Origin: Kitasatospora setae KM-6054
GTDB lineage: Bacteria; Actinomycetota; Actinomycetes; Streptomycetales; Streptomycetaceae
DNA: 64,000 nt
Assembly (NCBI RefSeq): GCF_000269985.1
Contig: NC_016109.1
Location: 4,340,001-4,404,000, forward strand
Direction: 5' to 3'
Shown: one piece after another, positions 56,481 through 64,000 of the stretch
Layout of the letters: each line of letters begins with the position of its first letter
Numbering within the stretch: position 1 is the stretch's first letter
Notes under the pieces: generated by a model
Told to the model about the DNA's origin: nothing
The model's input: the letters and a program-made list of their open reading frames with translations, nothing else
Database searches by the model: none
Made by a program: the position numbers and the translations under genes

Positions 56481-58120
56481 GAGGACGCTCCCCTGCTCTG
56501 GTCCGACTGCCCGTAGCCCTGGGGCTGCCCGTAGCCGGGCGGCTGGCCGTAGCCCTGGGGCTGCCCGTAGCCGGGCGGCTGGCCGTGACCCGGTTGCCGG
56601 CCGTGGCCCTGGGGCTGCCCGTGGCCCGGCTGCTGCCCGTGCTCCGGCTGCTGGGCGTGCCGGTCGGGGGCGGCGGCCGGTTCGGGGATGGCGGCCGGGG
56701 CGGGTTCGGCGGCGGGTTCGGCGGCCGGGCGGCGGGCGGTGTCGCTGATCTTCATCAGGACGGCGATCAGCGCCCAGTTGGCGACCACCGAGGAACCGCC
56801 CTGGGCCAGGAACGGCATCGTCATGCCGGTCAGCGGGATCAGGCCGGTCACGCCGCCCGCGACCACGAAGACCTGCAGCGCGAACGCCGAGCTCAGGCCG
56901 ACCGCGAGCAGCTTGCCGAACGGGTCGCGGGCCGCCAGCGCGGTGCGCAGGCCGCGCTGCACGACCAGCCCGTACAGCAGGAAGATCGCCATCAGGCCGG
57001 TCAGGCCCAGCTCCTCGCCGAACGAGCCGAGGATGAAGTCGCTCTTCGCGGCGAACTGGATCAGCCAGCTGCGGCCCTGGCCGAGGCCGGTGCCGACGGT
57101 GCCGCCGGAGCCCAGCGACATCAGGGTCTGGCCGATCTGCTCCGAGCTGTCCTGGCTGTGGTTGGGCGCGAACGCGGCCATCGGGTCAAGCCAGGCGTTG
57201 ATCCGGGTCTTCACGTGCGACTCGGTGCTGGCCACCACGGCGGCGCCGCCGAAGGACATCAGCAGACCGAAGACGATCCAGCTGGTCCGCTCGGTGGCGA
57301 CGTACAGCATCACCACGAACAGGCCGAAGAACAGGAAGGACGTGCCGAGGTCGGTCTCGAACACCAGGATCAGGATCGACAGCAGCCAGACCACCACGAT
57401 CGGGCCGAGGTCGCGCCCGCGCGGCAGGTACAGGCCCATGAACTTGCGGCTGGCCAGCGCCAGGGCGTCCTTCTTCACCATCAGGAAGCCGGCGAAGAAG
57501 ATGGTCAGGATGATCTTGGCGAACTCGCCGGGCTGGATCGAGAAGCTCCCGAAGCGGATCCAGATCTTCGCGCCGAAGTCCTCCTTCCGGGACGGGAAGA
57601 AGGCCGGCGCGGCCAGCAGCACCAGCGCCGCCACCATCGAGATGTAGGTGTAGCGCTGCAGGATCCGGTGGTCCTTGAGCAGCCACATCACGCCGATGAA
57701 CAGGCCGACCCCGAGCCCCGACCACATCAGCTGGTTGGTGGTCGCCGGGAAGTTGTTCTTCAGCAGCTTGCCGGCCTTGTCGAGCCGCCAGATCATCACC
57801 AGGCCGAGCCCGTTCAGCAGCGTCGCCAGCGGCAGCAGCAGCGGGTCGGCGTACGGCGCGAACCGGCGCACCGCGAGGTGCGCGACGGCGGCCAGCACGG
57901 CCAGGCCCAGGCCGTACGCCAGGATGTTGGCGGGCAGCGTGCCGTCCATCGCCAGCCCCACGTTGGCGTACCCGAGGATCGGGACGGCCACCGCGAAGAG
58001 CAGCATCAGCAGCTCGGTGTTGCGGCGGGTCGGGACGGCCTCCGGGCCGGAGGACCCGGAGGCGGCGCGCCGCCGCCCGGTGGCGGGCGGGCGTCCGCCG
58101 CTCACGTCGAAGGTGCTCAT
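56477..58120 (-). CDS. rodA: FtsW/RodA/SpoVE family peptidoglycan glycosyltransferase
   Basis: 547 residues, about ten membrane helices. SEDS-family polymerase that uses lipid II. Conserved FGKLLAVGLSSAFALQVFVVAGGVTGLIPLTG and FLAQGGSSVVANWALIAVL are present, as is the catalytic-region HSQDSSEQIGQTLMSLG loop. A C-terminal cytoplasmic tail has Gly/Tyr/Gln/Pro repeats (GYGQPQ/GHGQQP type, about 470-545), with a matching tandem repeat in the DNA (about 56516-56660). It lies just after the pstP gene and is coupled to pbpA. Confidence 0.94.
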   Translation of the reverse strand: MSTFDVSGGRPPATGRRRAASGSSGPEAVPTRRNTELLMLLFAVAVPILGYANVGLAMDGTLPANILAYGLGLAVLAAVAHLAVRRFAPYADPLLLPLATLLNGLGLVMIWRLDKAGKLLKNNFPATTNQLMWSGLGVGLFIGVMWLLKDHRILQRYTYISMVAALVLLAAPAFFPSRKEDFGAKIWIRFGSFSIQPGEFAKIILTIFFAGFLMVKKDALALASRKFMGLYLPRGRDLGPIVVVWLLSILILVFETDLGTSFLFFGLFVVMLYVATERTSWIVFGLLMSFGGAAVVASTESHVKTRINAWLDPMAAFAPNHSQDSSEQIGQTLMSLGSGGTVGTGLGQGRSWLIQFAAKSDFILGSFGEELGLTGLMAIFLLYGLVVQRGLRTALAARDPFGKLLAVGLSSAFALQVFVVAGGVTGLIPLTGMTMPFLAQGGSSVVANWALIAVLMKISDTARRPAAEPAAEPAPAAIPEPAAAPDRHAQQPEHGQQPGHGQPQGHGRQPGHGQPPGYGQPQGYGQPPGYGQPQGYGQSDQSRGASS

Positions 58121-58156
58121 AGGCCTGTGTGAAACCCCCCGGGTTCGCCCGCGGCC

Positions 58157-59677
58157 CTACTGGGCCTGGCAGGACGCGGCGAGCTGCTGCTCCTGTTCGG
58201 TCAGCGGCGGTGCGGACGGCTGGGTGCCCTCCCCGGCGGCCGGGGCGGTCTTGGACTCGGCGACCTTCTTGCAGACGGCGGCCTGCGCGCGCAGCGCCTC
58301 CACCTGCCGCTGGGCGTCGGCCAGGCCGTCGGCCTGGATGTTCTTGGCCACCTGGTCGCGCTGGTAGGCGGGCAGGTACTTGAGCTCGACGTCGGCGTAC
58401 GGCTGGTAGACCGAGCTGAGGTCGAGGCCGGCCAGGTTCTGGTCCAGGCCGCGGTAGACCGCGACGTGGCCGTCCTGGGCGCCGACGTAGTACTGGTCCT
58501 GGCTCCACTGCCAGGCGAAGAAGCCGCCGGCGCCGAGCAGCGCCAGCACCAGCACGCCGATCAGGGTCAGCTTCAGGCCGCGCTTCTTCTTCCGGCGGTC
58601 GACCGGGGCGTCCTGGCCGTACTCCTCGCCGGCCGCGCCGTAGCCGCCCTCGCCGTACCCCTCGGCGGGCGGGAAGCCGCCCTCCGGGGCGCCGTAGCCC
58701 TCGGCGGGGCCGAAGTCGCCCGCGGGGGCGCCGTAGCCGGGCTGCTGCGGGTCGTAGCCGCCCTCCGGGGCGCCGTAGCCCTGCGCGGGGCCGAAGGCGC
58801 CCTGCGGGGGCTGCGGGCCGCGGCCGAGGCCGGCCGCCCGGCCGGCCGGGGTGTCCAGCAGCTGCGGGTCGTTGTAGTGGTGCGCCTGGTTGTCGGCGAC
58901 GGCGCCGACCACGACCGGCGCCTCGGCGGCCTGGCCGCTGAGCGGGTCGGTGGCGCCGACGTCGATCACGTCGGCGACGACGCAGGTGATGTTGTCCGGG
59001 CCGCCGCCGCGCAGCGCCAGCTGGATCAGCTCCTGGACGGTCTGCTCGGGCGCGTAGTAGCTGCCGAGCGTCTCCTCCAGGGTCTGGTGGCTGACCGGCC
59101 CGGACAGGCCGTCGGAGCAGATCAGGTACCGGTCGCCGGCCCGGACCTCGCGGATCGACAGGTCGGGCTCGACCTGGCCGCGGCCGTCCAGGGCGCGCAT
59201 CAGCAGCGAGCGCTGCGGGTGGGTCTCGGCCTCCTCGGCGGTGATCCGGCCCTCGTCGACCAGCCGCTGCACCCAGGTGTGGTCCTGGGTGATCTGGTCG
59301 AGCCGGCCGTCCCGCAGCAGGTAGGCGCGGGAGTCGCCGATGTGCACCTGGCCCATCCGCTGGCCGTCCCAGAGCAGCGCGGTCAGGGTGCAGCCCATGC
59401 CCTCCAGCTGCGGGTCCTGCTCGACCATCTGCCGCAGCCGGTCGTTGCCGGCCTGCACCGCGTCGTTGAGCAGGGTCAGCAGGTCGGCGCCGGGGTGCGG
59501 CTCGTCGAGCCGGACGATCGAGCCGAGGACCTCGGAGGAGGCGACCTCGCCGGCCGCCGCCCCGCCCATGCCGTCGGACACCGCGAGCAGCCGGGGCCCG
59601 GCGTAGCCGGAATCCTCGTTCCCTTCGCGGATCAGGCCCTTGTGCGAGCCGGCGGCGAAGCGCAGCACGAGACTCAT
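58157..59677 (-). CDS. pstP: PP2C-type serine/threonine phosphatase PstP
   Basis: 506 residues. Reverses phosphorylation by PknB-type kinases. Catalytic metal-binding residues are in REGNEDSGY, AVSDGMGGAA, GDSRAYLL, LICSDGLSG and GGPDNITCVVA. After the domain (about 1-235) comes a Gly/Tyr/Pro repeat linker (GYGAPEGGY-like), one membrane helix (about 388-408) and an extracytoplasmic domain with helical Gln-rich parts. It lies between fhaB and rodA in the operon. Confidence 0.94.
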   Translation of the reverse strand: MSLVLRFAAGSHKGLIREGNEDSGYAGPRLLAVSDGMGGAAAGEVASSEVLGSIVRLDEPHPGADLLTLLNDAVQAGNDRLRQMVEQDPQLEGMGCTLTALLWDGQRMGQVHIGDSRAYLLRDGRLDQITQDHTWVQRLVDEGRITAEEAETHPQRSLLMRALDGRGQVEPDLSIREVRAGDRYLICSDGLSGPVSHQTLEETLGSYYAPEQTVQELIQLALRGGGPDNITCVVADVIDVGATDPLSGQAAEAPVVVGAVADNQAHHYNDPQLLDTPAGRAAGLGRGPQPPQGAFGPAQGYGAPEGGYDPQQPGYGAPAGDFGPAEGYGAPEGGFPPAEGYGEGGYGAAGEEYGQDAPVDRRKKKRGLKLTLIGVLVLALLGAGGFFAWQWSQDQYYVGAQDGHVAVYRGLDQNLAGLDLSSVYQPYADVELKYLPAYQRDQVAKNIQADGLADAQRQVEALRAQAAVCKKVAESKTAPAAGEGTQPSAPPLTEQEQQLAASCQAQ

Positions 59678-59722
59678 GCTGTCCGGGCCCTCCTTCGGGT
59701 GGAGCTGGTCCTCATGCGCTGA

Positions 59723-60244
59723 CTACTTCCGCAGCTCGATGACGGTCCTGCCGATTCGGATCGGCGTGCCGATCTGGAGCGGTGTCGGCGTGGTGAGCCG
59801 CTGCCGCTCCAGATAGGTGCCGTTGGTGGAGCCTAGATCCTCCACCGTCCACTGCCCAGCCTGATCGGGGTAGATCCTGGCATGACGCGAGGACGCGTAG
59901 TCGTCGTCGAGCACGATGGTCGAGTCGTGCGCGCGGCCCAGCGTGATGGTCTGGCCCTGCAGCGCGACCGTGGTCCCGGCCAGCGAGCCCTGGGTCACCA
60001 CCAGGTGGGTGGGCTGGCCGCGGCGCTGCCGGGCCTGCGCCTGCTGGGCGGCCGCGGGGGCGGGCTGTCCCTGCGGCGGGCGGCCCGCCCCGGCCGGGGC
60101 GGGGGCGGCGGCCCGCTGGGCGGTGCGCGCCGCGCCCTTGGTGTTGAACAGGTCGCTGCGGATCACCTGCACCGCGACGATGACGAACAGCCACAGCACG
60201 GCCAGGAAACCCAGCCGCATGACCGTCAGGGTCAGATCAGACAT
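59723..60244 (-). CDS. fhaB: FHA-domain protein FhaB (FipA-like)
   Basis: 173 residues. A membrane segment at about 10-27 is followed by a Pro/Gln linker and a C-terminal FHA phosphothreonine-binding domain (LGRAHDSTIVLDDDYASSRHARI, VEDLGSTNGTYL). The FHA core Arg, Ser and Asn are kept. Binds phosphorylated partners of PknB, by analogy with mycobacterial FipA. It is 12 bp from fhaA. Confidence 0.93.
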   Translation of the reverse strand: MSDLTLTVMRLGFLAVLWLFVIVAVQVIRSDLFNTKGAARTAQRAAAPAPAGAGRPPQGQPAPAAAQQAQARQRRGQPTHLVVTQGSLAGTTVALQGQTITLGRAHDSTIVLDDDYASSRHARIYPDQAGQWTVEDLGSTNGTYLERQRLTTPTPLQIGTPIRIGRTVIELRK

Positions 60245-60256
60245 ACCGGCCCGCTT

Positions 60257-61138
60257 CTACCCTTCGACCTGTCGGTAGACGATGGTGGTCGACCCCAGGA
60301 CGATCCGGGAGCCGTCGCGGAGCGTAGCGCGCTGGGTGTGCTGCCCGTCCACCACGATGCCGTTGGTGGACCCCAGATCCAGGACCATCGCGGGCGTACC
60401 GGGACGGATCTCCGCGTGCTTGCGGGACACCCCGGGGTCGTCGATCCGGATGTCCGCCTCGGTGGAGCGGCCCAGCACCACCGCGTTCTGGCTGATCTGG
60501 TGCCGGGCGCCGTTCACCTCGATCCAGCGCCGGGTGCCGGCGCCGCCGTGGCCCGCGCCGGGGAAGGGCCGCACGTTCCCGGCGGGCGGGGCGGCGGCGG
60601 GCGGGGCGGACGGCATCGCCGGCGGGGCGGCCGGCGGCGGCGGGGCGCCGTAGGGGGCGGCGGCCGCGCCCTGGTGCCAGGGGGCGCCGGGCGCGGGCGG
60701 GGTCGGCGGGCGGCCGTAGCCGGGCGGGGCGGCCGGCGGCTGCGCGGGCGCGCGCTGCGGCTCCTCGGCGGTCAGCGTCCGGCTGCGCACCCGGTAGAGG
60801 CCGGTGTCCAGGTCGTCGGCCTTCTCCAGGGCGACGTTCAGCGGCCCCATGAAGGTGTACCGCTGGGCCTCGGCGTACTCGCGCACCATCCCGGCCAGCT
60901 CGGTGCCGAGCTGGGAGGCGTACGGGCTGAGCCGCTCGTGGTCGTGCGGGCTGAGCTCGACGATGAAGTCGTTCGGTACGACCGTGCGGTCCCGGTTCCA
61001 GATGGTGGCGTTGTTGTCGCACTCGCGCTGGAGGGCGCCGGCGATCTCCACCGGCTGGACCTCCGACTTGAACACCTTCGCGAAGGTGCCGTTCACGAGA
61101 CCCTCAAGTCGCTGTTCGAACTTCTTCAGGACTCCCAC
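60257..61138 (-). CDS. fhaA: FHA-domain protein FhaA with DUF3662
   Basis: 293 residues. An N-terminal DUF3662 domain (about 1-115; GVLKKFEQRLEGLVNGTFAKVFKSEVQPVEIAGAL), a long Pro/Ala linker and a C-terminal FHA domain (about 205-293; VLGRSTEADIRIDDPGVSRKHAEI, DLGSTNGIVVDG). GTG 61138 follows GAGAGGGGG; a longer open frame to 61285 has no such site. In mycobacteria FhaA binds the phosphorylated pseudokinase of MviN, so the membrane pseudokinase after murJ in this window is the likely partner. Confidence 0.92.
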   Translation of the reverse strand: MGVLKKFEQRLEGLVNGTFAKVFKSEVQPVEIAGALQRECDNNATIWNRDRTVVPNDFIVELSPHDHERLSPYASQLGTELAGMVREYAEAQRYTFMGPLNVALEKADDLDTGLYRVRSRTLTAEEPQRAPAQPPAAPPGYGRPPTPPAPGAPWHQGAAAAPYGAPPPPAAPPAMPSAPPAAAPPAGNVRPFPGAGHGGAGTRRWIEVNGARHQISQNAVVLGRSTEADIRIDDPGVSRKHAEIRPGTPAMVLDLGSTNGIVVDGQHTQRATLRDGSRIVLGSTTIVYRQVEG

Positions 61139-61491
61139 GGGGCACCCCCTCTCAGGGCGTCGGACGGGCCGGCTCGTCGGCTGGAAAGCGGTACTTCCGT
61201 ACTGATCGTATCCACGCCCGGCCCTTCCGTACGGTTCCCCGCCTAGGTCGCGCCCGGAGGGGTACCCGCCGGGCGGCCCGCTCACTCGTTCGCCCCGCCT
61301 CCGGTTGCGGGTCGCCGGAGGTCGTGCCGGGGGCCGGTCCGGAATGGATTCGCAGGTCCGGCTCGGGGCGTGCTAATGTTTTCCATGTCGGAAGGGGCGC
61401 CCGCAAGGGAGCCGAACGGAAGACCCCGAGAGATGCGGTAAGCTTCTCGACAGGTCGGAAGAAGCGGTAAGCAACTGAAGACAACACCCAT
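61139..61491. promoter_or_regulatory. Gap between fhaA and tRNA-Leu
   Basis: 353 bp. It must hold the promoter for the fhaA-led operon on the minus strand and for tRNA-Leu on the plus strand. TAATGT near 61374-61379 could be a -10 element, but its distance to the tRNA makes this weak. No gene is supported. Confidence 0.35.
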
Positions 61492-61575
61492 GCGCGGGTG
61501 GCGGAATAGGCAGACGCGCTGGATTCAGGTTCCAGTGCCCGAAAGGGCGTGGGGGTTCAACTCCCCCCTCGCGCA
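61492..61575 (+). tRNA. tRNA-Leu (CAG)
   Basis: 84 bases, class II tRNA with long variable arm (TGCCCGAAAGGGCG). Acceptor stem GCGCGGG/CTCGCGC, anticodon loop TTCAGGT with CAG at 61526-61528, and T-arm GGGGGTTCAACTCCCCC. Discriminator A at 61575. Confidence 0.95.
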
Positions 61576-61580
61576 CAGCG

Positions 61581-61615
61581 AAGCCCCCCAGATCTTCGGA
61601 TCTGGGGGGCTTTCT
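61581..61615 (+). terminator. Terminator after tRNA-Leu
   Basis: 14-bp arms AAGCCCCCCAGATC (61581-61594) and GATCTGGGGGGCTT (61599-61612) with a TTCG tetraloop, ending in a short T run. A classical intrinsic terminator. Confidence 0.92.
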
Positions 61616-61622
61616 CGTCGTC

Positions 61623-62147
61623 TCAGGGCTTTCCGGTGGGCTCCCCGGTCAGCAGGTACGCGAACAGGCCGTCGGCGTCGGGCTGCCGGGTGAATCCGGC
61701 GCGTTCCATCACGCGCTGGGAGGCGGTGTTGTCGGGGGTGGTGGTGGCGAGCACCCGGTCCACGCCGGGGCGGGCGAGCGCCCAGCGGGCGAGCGCGGTC
61801 AGCGCGGAGGTGGCGTAGCCGCGGCCGCGGGCGGGCTCGACCAGGTCGAAGCCGATCTCGACCAGGCCGTCGTGCGGCGGGCCGTGGAAGCCGATGCCGC
61901 CGACCGCGGCGCCGTCCTCGGCCCGGAGCACCAGGTACATGCCCCAGCCGGGCCGGTGCAGGCCAGCGGCGGCGGCGCCGGCCAGCATCCGGGCGGCCAC
62001 CCGGCTGCCGTCGCCGGGCGCTCCGCCGAGCCAGTGCCGGCCGGCCGGGTCGCCGTCCTTGAGCAGCTCGGCCTCGGCGGGCAGCAGTTCGCGCAGCTGG
62101 ACGGGGCCGGCCGGGATCGGCCCGGTGGTGCGGTCGTGCGGGGTCAC
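61623..62147 (-). CDS. GNAT family N-acetyltransferase
   Basis: 174 residues, RimJ/RimL-like. The start VQLRELLPAEAELL and the core IGFDLVEPARGRGYATSALTALARWAL, then VDRVLATTTPDNTASQRVMERAGF are typical. Substrate unknown; protein N-terminal or antibiotic acetylation both possible. The GTG start at 62147 is divergent from the LuxR-type regulator. Confidence 0.88.
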   Translation of the reverse strand: MTPHDRTTGPIPAGPVQLRELLPAEAELLKDGDPAGRHWLGGAPGDGSRVAARMLAGAAAAGLHRPGWGMYLVLRAEDGAAVGGIGFHGPPHDGLVEIGFDLVEPARGRGYATSALTALARWALARPGVDRVLATTTPDNTASQRVMERAGFTRQPDADGLFAYLLTGEPTGKP

Positions 62148-62323
62148 GCGTTCTCCTCGGAGGGTGGTGGGCGGTTCCCCCGCAGCCTGGCGCAGCGCGC
62201 GGGGCCCGGGCGAGGGCCCGGCGCTGACATAAACTTGCGCGGCAGCAAAATCACACCGGAGGCCGTCGGGCTCCCGCAGCGGCCCCGAGCGCCGTTCCGG
62301 CCGGGCCGGAGGAGAGCGACCCG

Positions 62324-63331
62324 ATGTCCGACCCCGCGGCCGACCCGCCCGCCGAACTCACCCCCGACGCCACCGCGCTGTACGCCAGGGCGCTCGGCGA
62401 GGGCGTCCTGCTGGCCGGCCGGGAGGGGCTGGACTGGGCGCCGGAGCGGATCGCCGCCGCCCGCGGGCAACTGGCCGGGCTGCGGCTGCTGCGCCCGTCC
62501 GGGCCGGGCCGCTGGGTCCCGGCCAGCCCGGAGGCGGCCGCCGCCGAACTGGTCGGGCCGCTGGAACTGGAGATCCGCCGCCGCCGGCTGGAGGCCGAGC
62601 GGACCAGGACGCTGCTCCGGCCGCTGCGCTCGCTGTACGCCGAGGCCCACCGGGAGCGCGGCCGCAGCGCCGCCGTCGAACTGCTGCCGGAGGTCGGGCA
62701 GGTCCGGGCGCTGCTGGACGAGGTCTCCCGGTCGTGCGCCCGGGAGGTGCTGGTCAGCCAGCCGGAGGCGCTGGAGGGGGCGACGCTGCTGGACAGCCGC
62801 CCGCGCGACCTGGACCTGCTGGCCCGCGGCGTCCGGATCCGCACGCTCTACCCGCACGTGGTGCTGGCCTCCCCGGTGGTGCAGCGGCACTTCGCGCTGA
62901 TGACGGAGGCCGGCGCGGAGATCCGCACCACCGGCGAGGTGGTCGACCGGCTGATCGTCTTCGACCGCCGGATCGCCTTCCTGCCCGACCGCTCCCGCCC
63001 CGGCCCGCCGGGCGCCTTGGTGGTCCGCGAGCCGGCCGCCGTCGACTACCTGCACCGGGTGCTGGAGCGGGACTGGGACCACGCCCGCCCGTTCGCCCGC
63101 ACCCCGCTCGGCTACGGGGACGCGGCGGACGGCGTCAAGCGCGCCATCGTCCGCCTGCTGGCGGCGGGCCACAAGGACGAGGCGATCGCGCACCGCACCA
63201 ACATGTCGGTGCGCACCTGCCGCCGGCACATCGCCGAGCTGATGCGCGAGTGGGGCGTCGAGAGCCGCTTCCAGGCGGGCGTGCTGGCGGCCCGGCTCGG
63301 GCTGGCGGGGGAGGAGGGCGGGCCCTCCTAG
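62324..63331 (+). CDS. LuxR-type helix-turn-helix transcriptional regulator
   Basis: 335 residues. A winged-helix-like N-terminus (about 15-75, YARALGEGVLLAG) and a middle TrmB/phospholipase-like sensor region (about 115-245, with LLDSRPRDLDLLARGVRIRTLYPHVV) precede the C-terminal LuxR helix-turn-helix (about 265-325; GVKRAIVRLLAAGHKDEAIAHRTNMSVRTCRRHIAELM). ATG 62324 follows GGAGGAGAG. Its stop overlaps that of the convergent sensor kinase in one CTAG. Target genes are unknown. Confidence 0.85.
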   Translation: MSDPAADPPAELTPDATALYARALGEGVLLAGREGLDWAPERIAAARGQLAGLRLLRPSGPGRWVPASPEAAAAELVGPLELEIRRRRLEAERTRTLLRPLRSLYAEAHRERGRSAAVELLPEVGQVRALLDEVSRSCAREVLVSQPEALEGATLLDSRPRDLDLLARGVRIRTLYPHVVLASPVVQRHFALMTEAGAEIRTTGEVVDRLIVFDRRIAFLPDRSRPGPPGALVVREPAAVDYLHRVLERDWDHARPFARTPLGYGDAADGVKRAIVRLLAAGHKDEAIAHRTNMSVRTCRRHIAELMREWGVESRFQAGVLAARLGLAGEEGGPS

Positions 63332-64000
63332 GCCGTGGCGGGCAGCACCGCGTGCAGCAGGAAGCCGCCGTCCGGGGTGGGGGCGGCGGTGAAGGTGCCG
63401 CCGAGCAGGGCGGCGCGTTCGCGCAGGCCGATCAGGCCGTGGCCGCCGCCGGGGAGGGGGAGGCCGGGCCGGTCGGCGGCGGGGTCGGCGGGGCGGGCCG
63501 GCGGGGGGCCGTTGCGGACCTCGACGTGCAGCCGGCCGCCGCGGCCGGTGACCCGGACGGTGACGGGGGCGCCGGGGGCGTGCTTGCTGATGTTGGTCAG
63601 GCCCTCCTGGACGGTGCGGTAGGCGGCCCGTTCGACGGCTTCGGGCCAGGCGCGGCGGCCGGGGTCGAGGCGGCTGGTGACGCACAGGCCGCTGCCCTCG
63701 ATCAGCCGGGGCAGGTCGGCCAGGGTGGGCTGCGGGGCGAGCGGGGTGCCGGGGCCGCCGGCGGCGCGCAGCACGCCGACCATCTGGCGCAGCTCGTCCA
63801 GGGTGCGGACGGAGAGCTCGCGGATGGTGCGGGCGCCGTCCCGGGAGGCGGGGTCGGTGCTGGCGACCTGGATCGCCCCGGCCTGGATCGAGATCAGGCT
63901 GACCTGGTGGGAGACCACGTCGTGCATCTCGCGGGCCAGCCGGGCGCGTTCGGCGGCGAGCACCCGCTCGGCGAGCAGCCGGCTCTCGCGCCGGCGGCCG
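63328..64000 (-). CDS. Sensor histidine kinase, HisKA_3 type, 5' end cut by window edge
   Basis: The visible part has about 223 residues and continues off the right edge; a GTG within the frame at 63963 is probably internal, because the sequence upstream still reads as kinase coil (RRRESRLLAERVLAAERARLAREMHD). The phosphoacceptor His is in AREMHDVVSHQVSLI. The ATPase domain has EGLTNISKHAPGA and GHGLIGLRERAALLGG. No response regulator is in view; the adjacent LuxR-type gene lacks a receiver domain, so it is not an obvious partner. Confidence 0.9.
   Translation of the reverse strand, partial: GRRRESRLLAERVLAAERARLAREMHDVVSHQVSLISIQAGAIQVASTDPASRDGARTIRELSVRTLDELRQMVGVLRAAGGPGTPLAPQPTLADLPRLIEGSGLCVTSRLDPGRRAWPEAVERAAYRTVQEGLTNISKHAPGAPVTVRVTGRGGRLHVEVRNGPPPARPADPAADRPGLPLPGGGHGLIGLRERAALLGGTFTAAPTPDGGFLLHAVLPATA

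Overview
This window is a high-GC actinobacterial chromosome segment that carries the replication origin. The gene order rpmH-dnaA-oriC-dnaN-gnd-recF-dciA-gyrB-gyrA, with gnd between dnaN and recF, the DLW-39 and LppU/SCO3897-type small proteins, sigM next to trxBA, and paired class E sortases near pknB all point to the Streptomycetaceae (Streptomyces or Kitasatospora). The order follows, as I remember it, the S. coelicolor SCO3901 to SCO3843 stretch. The genus cannot be fixed by reading alone.

Left part (1-28.5 kb). A bifunctional penicillin-binding protein runs off the left edge. It is followed by a PadR regulator with an inverted-repeat operator, inositol-phosphate synthase, and a CHAP-like peptidoglycan amidase split by an intact class 3 intein with a LAGLIDADG endonuclease. 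Next come an MFS exporter, an LppU-like protein, CCA-adding enzyme, a DUF6049 surface protein, the lipid II flippase MurJ, and a membrane pseudokinase. The sigM/anti-sigma pair follows, then trxB-trxA behind a sequence matching a SigR promoter. From there to the origin the genes lie on the minus strand: GNAT, parB, parA, rsmG, khpB/jag, yidC, yidD, rnpA, rpmH. Nine parS sites were found, all left of oriC, four of them inside the 3' end of sigM.

Origin (28.5-41 kb). dnaA has two DnaA-box-like sequences in its leader. oriC, between dnaA and dnaN, has more than 20 recognisable DnaA boxes. It also has a back-to-back box pair followed by a GC spacer and TAC/TAG triplets, which resembles a DnaA-trio unwinding element. 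dnaN, gnd, recF, dciA, gyrB and gyrA follow on the plus strand.

Right part (41-64 kb). DUF3566 and CFA-synthase-like genes lead to tRNA-Ile(GAT). Next is an accessory gene whose tandem peptide repeats encode perfect DnaA boxes. It is followed by a DUF6191-like protein, a DLW-39 peptide, tRNA-Ala(TGC), a DUF5324 protein, a cyclophilin and a rhomboid protease. An intergenic DnaA-box cluster precedes crgA. Then come a DUF881 protein, a 56-residue membrane protein, a TrpG/PabA-type glutamine amidotransferase and two class E sortases. The minus-strand growth and division operon fhaA-fhaB-pstP-ftsW/rodA-pbpA-pknB is followed to the right by tRNA-Leu(CAG), a GNAT, a LuxR-type regulator and a truncated sensor kinase.

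Functionally the window joins origin firing and segregation (dnaA, oriC, dnaN, parAB/parS) with cell-wall synthesis and its kinase/FHA control (MurJ plus pseudokinase, PknB, PstP, FhaA/B, FtsW, PbpA, CrgA) and thiol stress control (trxBA).
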